64,000 nt of DNA from Nocardia iowensis. GTDB lineage: Bacteria; Actinomycetota; Actinomycetes; Mycobacteriales; Mycobacteriaceae. The position numbers were made by a program, and so were the translations under genes. The number at the start of each line of letters is the position of its first letter. Position 1 is the stretch's first letter. Positions 1-8,100 of this stretch are shown here, piece after piece. Under the pieces are notes generated by a model, which made no database searches, had not been told where the DNA came from, and worked only from the letters and a program-made list of their open reading frames with translations. The stretch is from contig NZ_CP078145.1 in NCBI RefSeq assembly GCF_019222765.1, forward strand, positions 3,472,001-3,536,000. Direction: 5' to 3'.

Positions 1-176
1 CGCTGGTCGCGCGGTCTGCGCAGCGAGATCGGCTGCGGCGCTGAATGTCCCCATAGTGCCGAGTATCGTGTGTTGCCGCTTAGGGGAAGCCGCGCCCGAT
101 TCCGGCGGAATAGATGGCCATCAACAGCGATGACGATGAGATCGGTTGGCCTTGTCGATCCGACACGGCAATGCGC

Positions 177-737
177 TCAGCCGAATGCCCCGACAAACTC
201 GATGACAAGCGATGTCACCGACAGTGAACCGATACCGAATGCCGCCACTAGTGCGAACCCGATTAGCACGTCCTCTTCTGTGGGCTGACGTGGTTCGACG
301 ATGTGTCCCCGCACTTCGGTCGCGGTCGGCGCCTTCCACTCCACATAGACCGACCCGTCGCCCAGCAAAGTGAATGTGCAGAACGACTGCTCGATCTCTC
401 CCGGCCGGCCGTTGAGGAATCTGCTTTCCTCAACGGATTTCGGTTCCAAAGTCAGCACCCGGTCATCGATTTCGGCGACCACACGATAGCTGCGCTTGAG
501 CACGCGCCCGCTCCCTGGAAGCACCTTCATCGGACGGTCGTTCACCCGCGCCGCGAGACAGCGCGCATCCCTGGTCCCGATCAGAACACTCGAGCGCGTC
601 CGCGCACCGACTCGTTCGATGGTCACCACCGGCGAATCCGCTTTCCTGAACTGCGCCGAACAACGGTCATCGGTCCTCGTGACAACAACATCCCCGAAAC
701 CTCTACTGTCGAAGATTGTTTGCACAATGTCGGACAC
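177..737 (-). CDS. Hypothetical protein with C-terminal membrane segment
   Basis: A 186-residue protein that I do not recognise. It starts at GTG 737 with a GAGGAG-like ribosome site about 10 bases upstream. The first 145 residues are hydrophilic and rich in beta-forming stretches. Residues about 155-180 form one hydrophobic segment (ALVAAFGIG core) ending close to the C-terminus, so the protein is probably tail-anchored with its soluble part in the cytoplasm. The soluble part could be a LURP-one/tubby-like fold, but that is a guess. It stands alone; the nearest downstream sequence on the same strand is the left window edge. Expression as a real gene is likely, function unknown. Confidence 0.7.
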   Translation of the reverse strand: MSDIVQTIFDSRGFGDVVVTRTDDRCSAQFRKADSPVVTIERVGARTRSSVLIGTRDARCLAARVNDRPMKVLPGSGRVLKRSYRVVAEIDDRVLTLEPKSVEESRFLNGRPGEIEQSFCTFTLLGDGSVYVEWKAPTATEVRGHIVEPRQPTEEDVLIGFALVAAFGIGSLSVTSLVIEFVGAFG

Positions 738-880
738 CGGTGATCTACTCCTCGGATGCGCCGGTAGACGCTACCGCCACGCCCCGGTCATATGAATTGT
801 ATGGCGGGTGTCCGCCCCCGAGTCCGTGGGTTGTTCGCCCCACGGCCAGTGAAACCCACTGCGGCTCAGACCATCCTGTA

Positions 881-1138
881 ATCCCCATCGGCCCGCGTGC
901 CCAGCTGCTGACGGCCCTGCATCCGATGGACGACCATGAGCTGCGCCGCCAGCGCTGGGAGACAGCGGCTCGGATCACCATCGGAGACAACGTGTGGCTG
1001 GGCGGAGGTGTCATCGTCTGCCCCGGAGTCACGATCGGCGCGAACACAGTTGTCGGTGCTGGGAGTGTCGTCACGAAAGACCTGCCAGCGCAGGTCTTCG
1101 CCGCCGGGAATCCGTGCCGGGTCATCCGAAATCTATAG
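881..1138 (+). pseudogene. C-terminal remnant of a maltose/galactoside-type O-acetyltransferase
   Basis: The last ~85 residues of a left-handed beta-helix (hexapeptide repeat) sugar O-acetyltransferase are readable here. They include the LTALHP turn, the ITIGDNVWLGGG hexapeptide stretch, PGVTIGANTVVGAGSVVTKD and the AGNPCRVIR end. The family is normally about 180-200 residues; the N-terminal half, which carries the lid and much of the active site, is missing, and the sequence upstream in this frame is unrelated. No start codon with a ribosome site fits. I read it as a truncated, non-functional relic; the intact repeats suggest fairly recent loss. Confidence 0.7.
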
Positions 1139-1160
1139 CAGTTCGGTCATAGCTGGAATA

Positions 1161-1179
1161 CACGACACAGGATGTCGTG
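1161..1179. promoter_or_regulatory. Inverted repeat before the SnoaL-like gene
   Basis: CACGACA and TGTCGTG form a perfect 7-bp inverted repeat around a 5-base centre, ending 10 bases before the start codon at 1190. The size fits an operator for a dimeric regulator, but no regulator gene is adjacent. It could also be a hairpin in the leader. Confidence 0.4.
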
Positions 1180-1189
1180 ATTCGTTGGA

Positions 1190-1582
1190 ATGCTGAGCAG
1201 CATGACCGAAGACCAACTCCTGCACACCGACCAGCTCATACATGCCTACTACGACAACCTCGAGAACGGCACGGCGTCCTTCGACGAACAGCGCTTGCGC
1301 CAGATCCTGGCCCCGGACCTCCGCTTCGAGGCGCCGATGGCTGGACGCAGCGTCGGCGCAGAGGGATTCATCAAGGGCGCAGCCGCATTTGCCGAGACGA
1401 TGCGCGGCATGACCATGCTCGAGCAGCTCTGCACCGACCAGGCGGCGGCCACGCTGTTCGACGCCGAAATGCCCGGCGGCACCGTCCGCGTCGCCGAGTT
1501 CTTCCAGATCGCCGACAGCAAGATCCAGTCGCTGCGTTTGCTTTACGACGTCCACGAGTACCAAGCCCGCGGCGGTTGCTGA
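1190..1582 (+). CDS. SnoaL-like (NTF2-fold) protein
   Basis: A 130-residue protein with the layout of the SnoaL/NTF2 superfamily: an N-terminal helix (YYDNLENG), the typical 'acid box' strand (LAPDLRFEAPMAG), and C-terminal strands ending in LLYDVHEYQ. Members are cone-shaped dimers that act as small-molecule isomerases, hydrolases or binding proteins; the substrate cannot be told from sequence. Two starts are possible, ATG 1190 or ATG 1202 (MTEDQ); neither has a strong ribosome site. It is a single-gene unit: an inverted repeat lies just upstream and a strong hairpin follows the stop. Confidence 0.75.
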   Translation: MLSSMTEDQLLHTDQLIHAYYDNLENGTASFDEQRLRQILAPDLRFEAPMAGRSVGAEGFIKGAAAFAETMRGMTMLEQLCTDQAAATLFDAEMPGGTVRVAEFFQIADSKIQSLRLLYDVHEYQARGGC

Positions 1583-1595
1583 GGCCAGCTTCGCT

Positions 1596-1636
1596 GCCGT
1601 TTCCGGGTCCGCTGAGTAGGCGGACCCGGAAACGGC
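1596..1636 (+). terminator. Strong 17-bp hairpin after the SnoaL-like gene
   Basis: A perfect 17-bp stem (left arm 1596-1612, right arm 1620-1636, GC-rich) closes a 7-base TGAGTAG loop, 14 bases after the stop codon at 1582. There is no T-run, as is common in actinomycete terminators. Probably ends transcription of the preceding gene. Confidence 0.75.
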
Positions 1637-2159
1637 CGACCACGGGAGAATTATCGAGCCACACACCCAAGAGAACCGTCGCAGAACCCCACCGGAGTGT
1701 CGCTGGTACAGCGTCATACGACAGCTCCGGATCCCCGAGAAAACGACTCCCGCAGGCCGCCGGTTCCGACCGGCGGTACCCGGTGTCCGCAGATGTCCCG
1801 ATGAGAACTGAGTCCGAGGTTTCAGTTGTAGGGTCTCAAATCTCGTGGCGGAACCTCAGATTGGATGGCGGACCCGCCGTGATTCTGAGATTCGGCTCCC
1901 TCCGCTTGCCGATCGGTGGATGATTTCGCCAGTTACGGTCCACGGCAACGGATTCGAGTTGGCACAGGTCGGGGAGTTTCCACGCGGTCGGTGTCGGAGT
2001 CCATCGCGATGTCGACGGTCACGAGCGCCCGCGATTCGGAAGAGAGTCGCCATCGGCGATCCAGCCGCAACTGGCCCGGCCGGAGCAGCGGACCGAGAGA
2101 ACGCCTGTCCTACTACGCTGGGCCATACTCTGAATATGGGGCCGAGCAAGGGGGTTGCG
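1637..2159. other. Intergenic, no gene seen
   Basis: I find no convincing coding sequence in these 523 bases. One nested inverted repeat is visible at 1855-1889: CTCAGA/TCTGAG arms enclosing GGCGG/CCGCC. It could be a weak hairpin or a protein site. The rest shows no recognisable remnant. Confidence 0.5.
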
Positions 2160-2984
2160 ATGTGTTTGGTCTTCGTTGGGTGGCAGATGCATCCGGTTTG
2201 TGCAGTGGTCATCGCGGCTAACCGTGACGAGTTGTACGGCAGGCCCACCGAACCGTTGGCCTGGCGCGAGATTGCCGGCGTCCGGATGCTGTGCGGGCTC
2301 GACGTGGGCAGCGGCGGCACCTGGATGGGTGTAACGGGCGCAGGCCGATTCGGTGTTCTGACCGACGTTGTCGCCACCCGCAACGGGTGGCCCACGGCCC
2401 AGCCGGGCACCAGCTCGCGGGGGCAGCTGATTCCCGAATTCCTCGCCTCGAGCGTGACACCGGCGCAGTACGCGCGACGACTGGCCGACGACGGCGCCAG
2501 GTACGACGGGTTCAATCTGCTGATCGGGGACCTGCGCACGGGCGAGCTGTGGTGGACATCCAACCGATCCGATGGCCGCGCCGAGGCCCTGACCGGAGGC
2601 GTGCACGGGCTCAGCATCCTTCCTCAGATCAACCCCTCATGGCCGAAAGTGGTTGGCGGAGCAGCTGATTTCGGCCGTGTCTTGCACGCCGACGACGGTG
2701 CCGACCGCTGGATCGACGACTACCTTGAGGTGATGTCTGGAAGGGCTGCCCGACGCCTGACCCCGGCGCCGCCCCTGCCCGACATCGACGTCGTGTTTCC
2801 GCTGCGGAAGCTGTCCTCGCCCCGGATGATTCGCGCGGGGTTTTACGGCACCCGGGCCAGCACCGTGCTCCGAATCCGCCACTCCGGAGAGACCGACATG
2901 ACCGAACGTCGATTCGGCCGTCTCCGCAAGACCGGCGAAACCACCATCCGAACCCATATCGACACTGTGGCCAACAGGCACTGA
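2160..2984 (+). CDS. NRDE/TANGO2 family protein
   Basis: A 274-residue member of the NRDE (TANGO2-like) family, named for the conserved Asn-Arg-Asp-Glu motif, seen here in AANRDELYGRP near residue 25. The start at ATG 2160 is chosen because AAGGGGG lies 6 bases upstream and because the family begins Met-Cys; Cys2 is thought to act as an N-terminal nucleophile-like residue. Further family landmarks are the GGTWMGV motif, SRGQL, and the YDGFNLL segment. Animal TANGO2 is linked to lipid and haem handling; bacterial members have no established reaction. It stands alone, followed by a transposase scar. Length is normal for the family. Confidence 0.85.
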   Translation: MCLVFVGWQMHPVCAVVIAANRDELYGRPTEPLAWREIAGVRMLCGLDVGSGGTWMGVTGAGRFGVLTDVVATRNGWPTAQPGTSSRGQLIPEFLASSVTPAQYARRLADDGARYDGFNLLIGDLRTGELWWTSNRSDGRAEALTGGVHGLSILPQINPSWPKVVGGAADFGRVLHADDGADRWIDDYLEVMSGRAARRLTPAPPLPDIDVVFPLRKLSSPRMIRAGFYGTRASTVLRIRHSGETDMTERRFGRLRKTGETTIRTHIDTVANRH

Positions 2985-3082
2985 CTGACGCTATGGCCAG
3001 GGGCTACCGGACCTTGGAGGCCGTCGTCCGCCAAAAGAATCGACGTACCGGCTGAAACCACCGCCGATCGGCGTCGCCGCGA

Positions 3083-3208
3083 GATCGCGAATCGGAGATT
3101 CACCGATTCCGGATCATCTATAACACGATCAGGCCGCACCAGGCGCTCGACGACCGAATGCCTGGTGCGGCCTTCGCTGGCTGCAACCAGCGGAAGACCG
3201 CTCGATAA
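3083..3208 (+). mobile_element. C-terminal scrap of an IS481/IS3-type integrase
   Basis: The frame ending at TAA 3206 reads ESEIHRF, IIYNTIRPHQALDDRMPG and then a short tail. This is the usual C-terminal end of rve-family transposases of the IS481/IS3 group (FxxxYNxxRPHQALxxRxP). The catalytic DDE core is absent and no terminal repeats flank it. It marks an old, lost insertion between the NRDE gene and the EthD/LysR pair. Confidence 0.7.
3131..3173. repeat. 14-bp perfect inverted repeat inside the transposase scrap
   Basis: Arms 3131-3144 and 3160-3173 are exactly complementary (AGGCCGCACCAGGC and its reverse complement), separated by 15 bases. It may now serve as the transcription terminator of the NRDE gene 150 bases upstream; chance origin inside the old coding sequence cannot be excluded. 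Confidence 0.5.
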
Positions 3209-3495
3209 GCGGTGTTTTTTAGGCCGCAGTCAGCCCGCGTGACAAGAACCCATTCGTCCATCTCCGCGACCTGCCGGTACAGCCGCGCGTAGGCGTTGAG
3301 GAGGTTCAGGACATGGTCGCGGTCGTGCGGAACCTTGTAGCGTGCATTGCTCGCGCATCGAACAGGGCTGGCGTATCGGCCAGCATGCCCTCGACGTAGT
3401 CGGCGACCGCCGCCGCTGTAACTGGCTGGACCAAGCGGTAGGGGATGCCCTGTGGGGCAACGGAACGAACGTGTCCCGGAGCGTTCCGTCCTGCC

Positions 3496-3807
3496 TCAGC
3501 TGGTGCCGTCCTGCACCGGATAGTCGATGATGACCGCGCCGCCGGTGGCGTAGTTGGCGACATCGGCGGCCGCCCGCTGGCCTTGCTGCGACGCCGACGC
3601 CGCGGCCATGGCGGCGGCGTCAGCGTAGTCGGCTTCGAAGACCGCGAAATACGGCGCTTCTCCGTTGGTCGCCGCTACGTCGAAGCTGTAGCGCCATGCA
3701 AGCAGGCCGGGGATCTTCCTGACCAGTGGAAGGTGGTTGGTCACGTAGTAGTCGCGGAAGTGGTCAGGGTCGGCGGGCTTGGGATATAGGACTACCAACT
3801 TATGCAT
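3496..3807 (-). CDS. EthD-domain protein
   Basis: A 103-residue ferredoxin-like (dimeric alpha/beta barrel) protein of the EthD family. Visible landmarks are the first strand KLVVLYPKP, the DYYVTNHLPLVRKIPG helix with the conserved His, and the final strand VIIDYPV. The start at ATG 3807 has a GGAGG ribosome site 6 bases upstream. Such proteins are small enzymes or accessory factors, often beside ring-cleaving or ether-degrading genes. Here it is transcribed divergently from a LysR regulator with 154 bases between the starts, so it is the likely target of that regulator. Confidence 0.85.
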   Translation of the reverse strand: MHKLVVLYPKPADPDHFRDYYVTNHLPLVRKIPGLLAWRYSFDVAATNGEAPYFAVFEADYADAAAMAAASASQQGQRAAADVANYATGGAVIIDYPVQDGTS

Positions 3808-3961
3808 GCCTGCCTCCTGCGCCGCTAGGTGTGAGTGCGGTGTCCGGTACCGCGGTCGGTTGAATCGTCATATGCGCAGGTTAGGGCTTGATGTGTGGTC
3901 GGGGGAAAGACCGGGACGGGATAAACTCAGAACGGATCGTTATCAATCGAGGGGAGAGCAT

Positions 3962-4864
3962 GTGGCGCCGGATACGGTGAGTCTGCGGTACTTTCTGGTG
4001 CTGGCGCAGGAGTTGAACTTCACCCGCGCCGCCGCACGGATCGGTATCGCGCAGCCCGCACTCAGTGCCCGGATGCGCCGATTGGAGGCGGAACTCGGTA
4101 CCAGCCTGCTGGTTCGTAACACGCGTAGCGTCGTATTGACCACGGCCGGTGCGGCTTTGGCGGAGTCGGCGCCGCCCGCGCTGGCGGCGCTGGACCGGGC
4201 ATGGGACACCGCCCGGAATGCGGGGGCCGGTGAACTGGGCACGCTGCGCATCGGATACAGCCTCAGCGCGGGGGCCGAGACGGCACCGGCCCTGGTGGAC
4301 AGGCTCATTCGCAGCAGCCCGGGACTCGAGGTCGGCGCGGTCCCGATGGCGACACCGGAGATCTCCCCCGCGGTCGCCGACGGCCGCATCGATGCGGGGA
4401 TCACCCGCGGTGAACAGCCGGGTCGTGGCGTGCGCCGGTTCCTGCTGCGGCGTTTGCGCGTCGGGGTCCAGTTGGCACAGCATCATCCGCTGGCCGAACA
4501 CCCGGAGATCGAGATCGCCGATGCGGCCGCGTATCCGCTGCGACTCCCGGACCGTGCGGCCAACCCCGTGATCCACGATCAGCTGTCCGCCCTGTTCCGC
4601 GACACCCAGCCGAGCCCCCGATTCCACACGCCCGCAGTCTCTTTCGACATGTCTCAGCGCGACCTGCGCGACGGGCTCACCCTCGCTCCGGCCGGTGAAG
4701 CCGCGGTCGCGACACAACCGGCCGGTCTCACCTGGCGACCGCTGCAGGGCGCACCCACCTTGACGATCCACCTGGTCCTCCCGCGCGTGCAGTCACCACT
4801 ACACCGCCGCCTCCGCACCGTCGCCAAAACCCTTGCACACGAGCTGCACTGGCTGCCGGACTGA
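3962..4864 (+). CDS. LysR-family transcriptional regulator
   Basis: About 300 residues, the standard LysR length. The N-terminal winged helix-turn-helix is clear at residues 5-65 (LRYFLVLAQELNFTRAAARI, then AQPALSARMRRLEAELG). The C-terminal periplasmic-binding-like effector domain follows from about residue 95 (LGTLRIGYSLSAG). I chose GTG 3962, which has GAGGGGAG just upstream and places the helix-turn-helix at the usual distance; an upstream extension of the frame lacks domain content. It is divergent from the EthD gene, the classical arrangement for a LysR regulator and its target. The inducer is unknown. Confidence 0.88.
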   Translation: MAPDTVSLRYFLVLAQELNFTRAAARIGIAQPALSARMRRLEAELGTSLLVRNTRSVVLTTAGAALAESAPPALAALDRAWDTARNAGAGELGTLRIGYSLSAGAETAPALVDRLIRSSPGLEVGAVPMATPEISPAVADGRIDAGITRGEQPGRGVRRFLLRRLRVGVQLAQHHPLAEHPEIEIADAAAYPLRLPDRAANPVIHDQLSALFRDTQPSPRFHTPAVSFDMSQRDLRDGLTLAPAGEAAVATQPAGLTWRPLQGAPTLTIHLVLPRVQSPLHRRLRTVAKTLAHELHWLPD

Positions 4865-5271
4865 CGCGCAGCAGGTCACGCGAGAGGGACGTCGGCCGCC
4901 CGGCGTCATCAATGGTGAAGTTGGCCAGGTTCGGATACGACCCGCCTGTCGCCCGGCACCGCGAGTGGGTGAGTTGGTGGTGTCTGCACCAGTAGAAGTA
5001 CAGGCGCAGTTCGGATTTGGTGTGGATTCGTGAGACCGCGGAGAAGCGAGCGAGGTAAGCCAGCGCGTGCAGCCGGAGCACGAGGTCGTCACCGCCCGAA
5101 CGGACGCGCGCTACGCGGCATTGTCGCTCACTCGTGCCGACTGAAGTCAGCATGGACGGTTCGGTGCAGAACGTCTTACGCTGATGAGCGTGCGTTCCCC
5201 TCGCAATCGGCGCGCCGACCGTACTCAGATTTGGAGTGACGCAACCGCTGTGGTCAGCCCTGACGGCGGCC
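4865..5271. other. Intergenic, possibly decayed coding sequence
   Basis: No gene can be supported in these ~400 bases. On the minus strand one frame contains a Cys/His-rich piece (LYFYWCRHHQLTHSRC) that has protein-like composition and might be the tail of a lost HNH-type or zinc-binding protein, but there is no start and no second conserved block. Confidence 0.35.
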
Positions 5272-5595
5272 TCAGGTGCTTGCCGGTGGCTGCGTCGAGT
5301 CCGAGGTCTGCTGCGCCATGCGCGTGAGGTCGGCCAGCGCTGCTTGATGCTCGCGGTAGGCCCGCCGACCGTGATCGGTGAGTGCGATCCAGGTTTTGGG
5401 CCTGCGTCCCAGATAGCCCTTGCGCACCGAGACATAGTCGGCGTCCTCGAGCACGGTCATCGCTTTGGAGAGGGTGGATTTGTTCAAATCGCATAGTTGG
5501 GCGAGGGTGCCGAATTCAGCTTGCTTGCAGCCTTCCAGGAACGCGACGACCTTCAGCCGCGGCAGCGAGGCCAGCAACTCGCTCAGCTCGGGCAT
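5272..5595 (-). CDS. Winged-helix (HTH_34/MarR-like) regulator
   Basis: A 107-residue single-domain winged helix protein: LPRLKVVAFLEGCKQAEFGT, then LAQLCDLNKSTLSKAMTVLE as the recognition region, then the wing KGYLGRRPKTWIALTDHGRR. This is the compact HTH_34 type often annotated as 'transcriptional regulator'. The start ATG 5595 overlaps the end of the upstream membrane protein gene by 13 bases, so both are translated from one message. In this family the partner membrane protein is commonly co-transcribed; whether the regulator acts on its own operon is inferred, not visible. Confidence 0.82.
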   Translation of the reverse strand: MPELSELLASLPRLKVVAFLEGCKQAEFGTLAQLCDLNKSTLSKAMTVLEDADYVSVRKGYLGRRPKTWIALTDHGRRAYREHQAALADLTRMAQQTSDSTQPPAST

Positions 5596-6068
5596 GTCGC
5601 CCTGCGTTGCCGTTCCAGCACCCACCACGTCGAGCCGCTGAGCATTACGGCGAACATGACGTGAGCCCAGCCGTCGAGGAACCCTTGCACCATGGCGGGC
5701 ACCAACACGATCAGCAGGAACAGGGCAACCCGCTGCCAGCGCCGCGTGGGCAGGTCGGCCAAATATCGCGGAACGACTCCGCTGTTGCGTTCCCTGCGCC
5801 ACACCCAGAGCATCAAGGCGATATATACACAGAATATGGCGCCCCCGACGGACATGATGGACCAGAAGACCGCGTCATCGAACTCGGGACGGGCAAGGCC
5901 TACCACGATGAGGCTGGCGCCTCCCAGCAATGCTGCCGTCGGTGGAACCCACCTCGGCACGGTCGTCGCACTCCGGGCTCGCATGGTGGCAGTGGAGGCG
6001 ATGTCGAGCAGGTCTTGCGGTGCCGGTTCGTCGTTCACAGGGGTTACGATACGCCAATAGGTTTCCAT
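5583..6068 (-). CDS. Small integral membrane protein
   Basis: 161 residues with four hydrophobic segments (around VPPTAALLGGASLIVVGLA, FWSIMSVGGAIFCVYIALML, VALFLLIVLVPAMVQGFLDG and AHVMFAVMLSGSTWWVL) and short charged loops. The N-terminal ~40 residues are soluble. No known family is evident beyond this. It precedes and overlaps the winged-helix regulator, so the two form an operon. Role unknown. Confidence 0.75.
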   Translation of the reverse strand: METYWRIVTPVNDEPAPQDLLDIASTATMRARSATTVPRWVPPTAALLGGASLIVVGLARPEFDDAVFWSIMSVGGAIFCVYIALMLWVWRRERNSGVVPRYLADLPTRRWQRVALFLLIVLVPAMVQGFLDGWAHVMFAVMLSGSTWWVLERQRRATCPS

Positions 6069-6346
6069 TCATCAACCTACTGCTTGCTGGAAACTCCTGT
6101 GCCTCTCGGGATCGTTGACACATCGACAGCCGCTCAGGCAACCAACCTCCTCAGTTCGTTCACCGGCGGAACTGAGTTGGTAGGCGAGCTTCGTCGGGAC
6201 CTCTGACGTGGTCCGAACATCGCGACATCGGACAGCCATGCTCCTTGTCGTCGGGGACTTTCCGCTGCGGAGGTCGATGAGGTGTGGCGCGGACATGACA
6301 CCCCACGAAGCCACCGATCGGCTGACAAAGGCGGGGTGGAGCGTAC

Positions 6347-6377
6347 TTGACCTTGACCCGAGGTCAAGGTGCACGCT
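6347..6377 (+). promoter_or_regulatory. MerR-type operator-promoter of the hydrolase/MerR operon
   Basis: TTGACC at 6347-6352, a 19-base spacer, and CACGCT at 6372-6377. The spacer holds a perfect 9-bp inverted repeat (ACCTTGACC/GGTCAAGGT, 6350-6370, 3-base centre). An overlong 19-bp spacer with a dyad in it is the hallmark of MerR-family promoters, which the regulator untwists. The predicted start of transcription falls on or just before the ATG at 6385, so the mRNA is probably leaderless. The MerR gene is the second gene of the operon. Confidence 0.7.
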
Positions 6378-6384
6378 CGCTCGC

Positions 6385-7194
6385 ATGACTACTTCTTCGC
6401 ACTCGGACAGTTCGGTGTGGACCGGGATGGTGCCGGTGGACGACACCGCGCTGGCCGTCACCGACACCGGTGGGTCAGGAACCCCCGTGGTCTATCTGAA
6501 TGGTTCCTACTCCACCCAGAAGGCCTGGCGGCAGGTTATCGCCGATCTCGGCCCCGACTTTCGACACATCACCTACGACGAGCGGGCCCGCGGCAAGTCG
6601 AAGCGGTCGGCGGACTACTCGTTCGACGCTGTAATCCGGGATCTCGATGTTGTCTTGCGCACACGAGGGGTGGATCGGCCGCTGCTGGTGGGCTGGTCCT
6701 ACGGCGCGCTGCTTGGGGTGCTGTGGGCGGCCCGCCACCCGGACCGGGTGGCGGGCGTTGTCGGGGTCGACGGCCCGTTCCCGATGGGCTGGACCGAGGA
6801 GGCGGATCTGGAGCGGGTCCGCAAGTTGTTCCGCCGGTTGCGGTTCGTGCTGCCTCTGGCGGTGCCCTTCGGCCTGGCCGCGCGGATGTCCGCCGCCCAG
6901 CACGCCGAAATCCAGGTCGAGAGCCACGCCCTGCACGCCGCTCTCGGCCCGACTCTCGGGGGCCTGACCGTTCCGGTCCGGTATGTGATCGCTCAGGGCG
7001 ACCACACCGGTGACGCGGGCGGTGAGATGGACCAGGCGCGTGCCAGCCTCGATCCGTTGCTGGTCCGCAACCCGAACCTGCAGGTGAGCGCGCGGGTCGC
7101 CAGCAACCACGAGAAGATCCTGGCCAAGGACTCCCCGGCCGTCGCCGGCGCGGTGCGCGAGCTTGCCGCCGCCGTCGGTCGCGAGGTTGGCTGA
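6385..7194 (+). CDS. Alpha/beta hydrolase (paralogue 1)
   Basis: 269 residues of alpha/beta-hydrolase fold. The oxyanion segment is NGSYST, the nucleophile elbow GWSYGA (Ser near residue 113), and the late SNHEKIL region carries the catalytic His. ATG 6385 is used because the predicted promoter points to it and the paralogue at 9591 aligns from about the same place; no ribosome site is present, in keeping with a leaderless message. It is first in a run of five genes (hydrolase, MerR, DUF4097, CPBP protease, hydrolase). It is strikingly similar along its whole length to the last gene, including the WTGMVP start and the ITYDERARGK block. Substrate unknown. Confidence 0.88.
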   Translation: MTTSSHSDSSVWTGMVPVDDTALAVTDTGGSGTPVVYLNGSYSTQKAWRQVIADLGPDFRHITYDERARGKSKRSADYSFDAVIRDLDVVLRTRGVDRPLLVGWSYGALLGVLWAARHPDRVAGVVGVDGPFPMGWTEEADLERVRKLFRRLRFVLPLAVPFGLAARMSAAQHAEIQVESHALHAALGPTLGGLTVPVRYVIAQGDHTGDAGGEMDQARASLDPLLVRNPNLQVSARVASNHEKILAKDSPAVAGAVRELAAAVGREVG

Positions 7195-7198
7195 GCAG

Positions 7199-7984
7199 AT
7201 GAACAGTGGTGTCACGATCGGGCAGGCGGCGGCGTTCGTCGGCGTCACGGTGAAGACGGTGCGGCACTACCACAAGCTCGGCCTGGTCGCCGAGCCCGAT
7301 CGCGACATCTCCGGTTACCGCAGGTACGGGACGGCGGAGTTGTTGCGATTGGTGCAGGTCAGGACGCTGGCCGCCGCGGGGGTGCCGCTGGCCGAGATCG
7401 GGCCCCTGCTCGACGCTGACGCCGCGTTGTTCGCCACCGCACTCACCGACGTCGAGCGGCAGCTCACCGCACGGATCGAGGAGTTGATCACCCGGCGTGA
7501 CACGCTGCACCGGCTCGCCGACGGCGATCGAGCACTGCTGCCCGACCGCGCGGTGGCGCTGCTGGAGCGGATGCCCGGCCTGGGCTTCACCGCCGAGGAG
7601 GTGGCAGACGCGCGGGAGGGCTGGGTATTGGCCAGGGCGCTGGTACCCGAAGGCTTCGACGACTACCTCACCGACGTCGAGAACGCCCTCGACGACACCC
7701 GATTCGTCGCCTTGACCAAGCGCGCCGCCGAAGCCACGGCCTGGGCACCCGACGACCCCCGCATCGACGAACTCGCCACCGCCGCGGCCGAGCACTACCT
7801 CGCCAACCCCGGCCTGCTGAAAATCGTGACCGGCATGCGCGCCCGTACCGAGGCCGCGACCCGATACACGCTGATCCGCCAGTACGGGGCAGCGCAGACC
7901 CCGGCCTCGGCCCGGCTGTCCGAACTCTTCGCGACCAAGCTCCGCGCAGCAGGCATCGATATCCCTGGGCCGAACTCGGACTGA
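7199..7984 (+). CDS. MerR-family regulator with long effector domain
   Basis: 261 residues. Residues 4-70 are the MerR winged helix-turn-helix: TIGQAAAFVGVTVKTVRHYH, then GYRRYGTAELLRLVQVRTLAAAGVPL. A coiled-coil dimerisation helix follows (VERQLTARIEELITRRDTLHRL), and then an ~130-residue C-terminal domain of a type common in actinobacterial MerR proteins of unknown ligand. It starts 4 bases after the hydrolase stop, so it is translationally linked. It most likely binds the dyad at 6350-6370 and activates its own operon. Confidence 0.88.
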   Translation: MNSGVTIGQAAAFVGVTVKTVRHYHKLGLVAEPDRDISGYRRYGTAELLRLVQVRTLAAAGVPLAEIGPLLDADAALFATALTDVERQLTARIEELITRRDTLHRLADGDRALLPDRAVALLERMPGLGFTAEEVADAREGWVLARALVPEGFDDYLTDVENALDDTRFVALTKRAAEATAWAPDDPRIDELATAAAEHYLANPGLLKIVTGMRARTEAATRYTLIRQYGAAQTPASARLSELFATKLRAAGIDIPGPNSD

Positions 7985-8100
7985 CCGCGTAGGTCGCCGC
8001 CGAGGTAGGGCAACTGGGCCGCCAACGACTTTCGGCGGCGCACCGGCCGGGTCCGTCGCCCCGATCCACCGAACCCAGTTCTCACCGAAGGAGCACAGCC

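Noticed and set aside
4799..5092. Minus-strand frame with CRHHQLTHS, possible HNH or zinc protein
   Set aside because: A single motif without a start or second conserved region; kept only as a note in the intergenic entry.
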